DNA from: Acidobacteriota bacterium
Lineage (GTDB): Bacteria > Acidobacteriota > Thermoanaerobaculia > Multivoradales > UBA5704
Assembly (NCBI GenBank): GCA_003223675.1
Contig: QHVW01000080.1
Coordinates: 1 to 5,436, forward strand
DNA length: 5,436 nt
Direction: 5' to 3'
This document shows positions 5,312 through 5,436 of the stretch, one piece after another. Made by a program: the position numbers and the translations under genes. The stretch's first letter is position 1; each line of letters starts with the position of its first letter. Under the pieces are notes generated by a model. It saw nothing but the letters and a program-made list of their open reading frames with translations, was not told the origin of the DNA and did not search any database.

Positions 5312-5436
5312 ATGCCAGACATCAAGTGGATGCCAGATTTCTACGATGCTCCGGGTGCCGAACGGCGCTCGCTCTCGTATGATGCCTCAACAGGGATTCT
5401 GGGCATCGGATATCGTTATGGCGAACGGTCCTTCAA
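5312..5436 (+). CDS. Small ORF after the RelA/SpoT-like gene, tentative KTSC-like domain (partial, runs off window)
   Basis: Forty-one codons are visible, starting MPDIKWMPDFYDAPGAERRS and continuing LSYDASTGILGIGYRYGERSF to the window edge without a stop. The ATG at 5312 is 12 bp after the synthetase stop, preceded by a modest AAGGGGG ribosome site, so the two genes are probably one operon. The pattern LSYD..TGIL.I.YR.GERSF resembles the start of KTSC domains (YD..t..L.v.F..G..Y.Y..VP), but only the first two strands are visible and I hold this loosely. If the pair is a toxSAS module, this position is where an antitoxin could lie. An unrelated hypothetical protein is equally possible. Confidence 0.6.
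   Translation, partial: MPDIKWMPDFYDAPGAERRSLSYDASTGILGIGYRYGERSF

Overview
The window is a stretch of bacterial chromosome of high G+C (one line counted in the oxidoreductase gene is 68%, another 85%). It carries six genes, two of them cut by the window edges. A type I-alpha glutamine synthetase, a TVP38/TMEM64 membrane protein paired with a MerA-like flavoprotein, and good Shine-Dalgarno sites with mixed ATG/GTG/TTG starts point to a G+C-rich bacterium outside the enteric type. Acidobacteriota, deltaproteobacterial or candidate-phylum lineages are possible, but the sequence does not settle the phylum.

Left arm (1-1997, minus strand): glnA is complete and is followed 123 bp downstream, on the same strand, by the 5' part of a PhzF-family gene. 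The spacer holds a short tandem repeat of 11-13 bp units whose first unit contains the glnA stop codon, and a perfect 7-bp-stem hairpin just upstream of phzF.

Centre (1998-2264): a 267-bp divergent intergenic region separates glnA (leftward) from the TVP38 gene (rightward). It contains weak promoter-like sites facing each way, including a sigma54-like GG-N10-GC element facing glnA, a small inverted repeat in the glnA leader, and a long GC-rich hairpin in the TVP38 leader.

Right arm (2265-4596, plus strand): a two-gene operon with an 8-bp overlap encodes a TVP38/TMEM64 (VTT/DedA superfamily) integral membrane protein and a pyridine nucleotide-disulfide oxidoreductase. The flavoprotein keeps the CxxxxC redox pair. 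It lacks the lipoamide dehydrogenase catalytic His and also the terminal cysteines and HMA domain of true mercuric reductase. The coupling suggests a shared membrane-linked redox or detoxification role, with the substrate unknown.

Right end (4597-5436, plus strand): base composition falls to about 54% (four lines sampled) and a single-domain RelA/SpoT nucleotide synthetase (221 aa, TTG start behind a very strong Shine-Dalgarno) begins. Twelve bp after it comes a small gene cut by the window, whose visible part tentatively resembles a KTSC domain. This pair looks like an accessory cassette, possibly a toxSAS toxin-antitoxin or defence module, and is the most interesting part of the window. The synthetase core appears contracted by about a dozen residues between the R-x-K and DLxGxR motifs.
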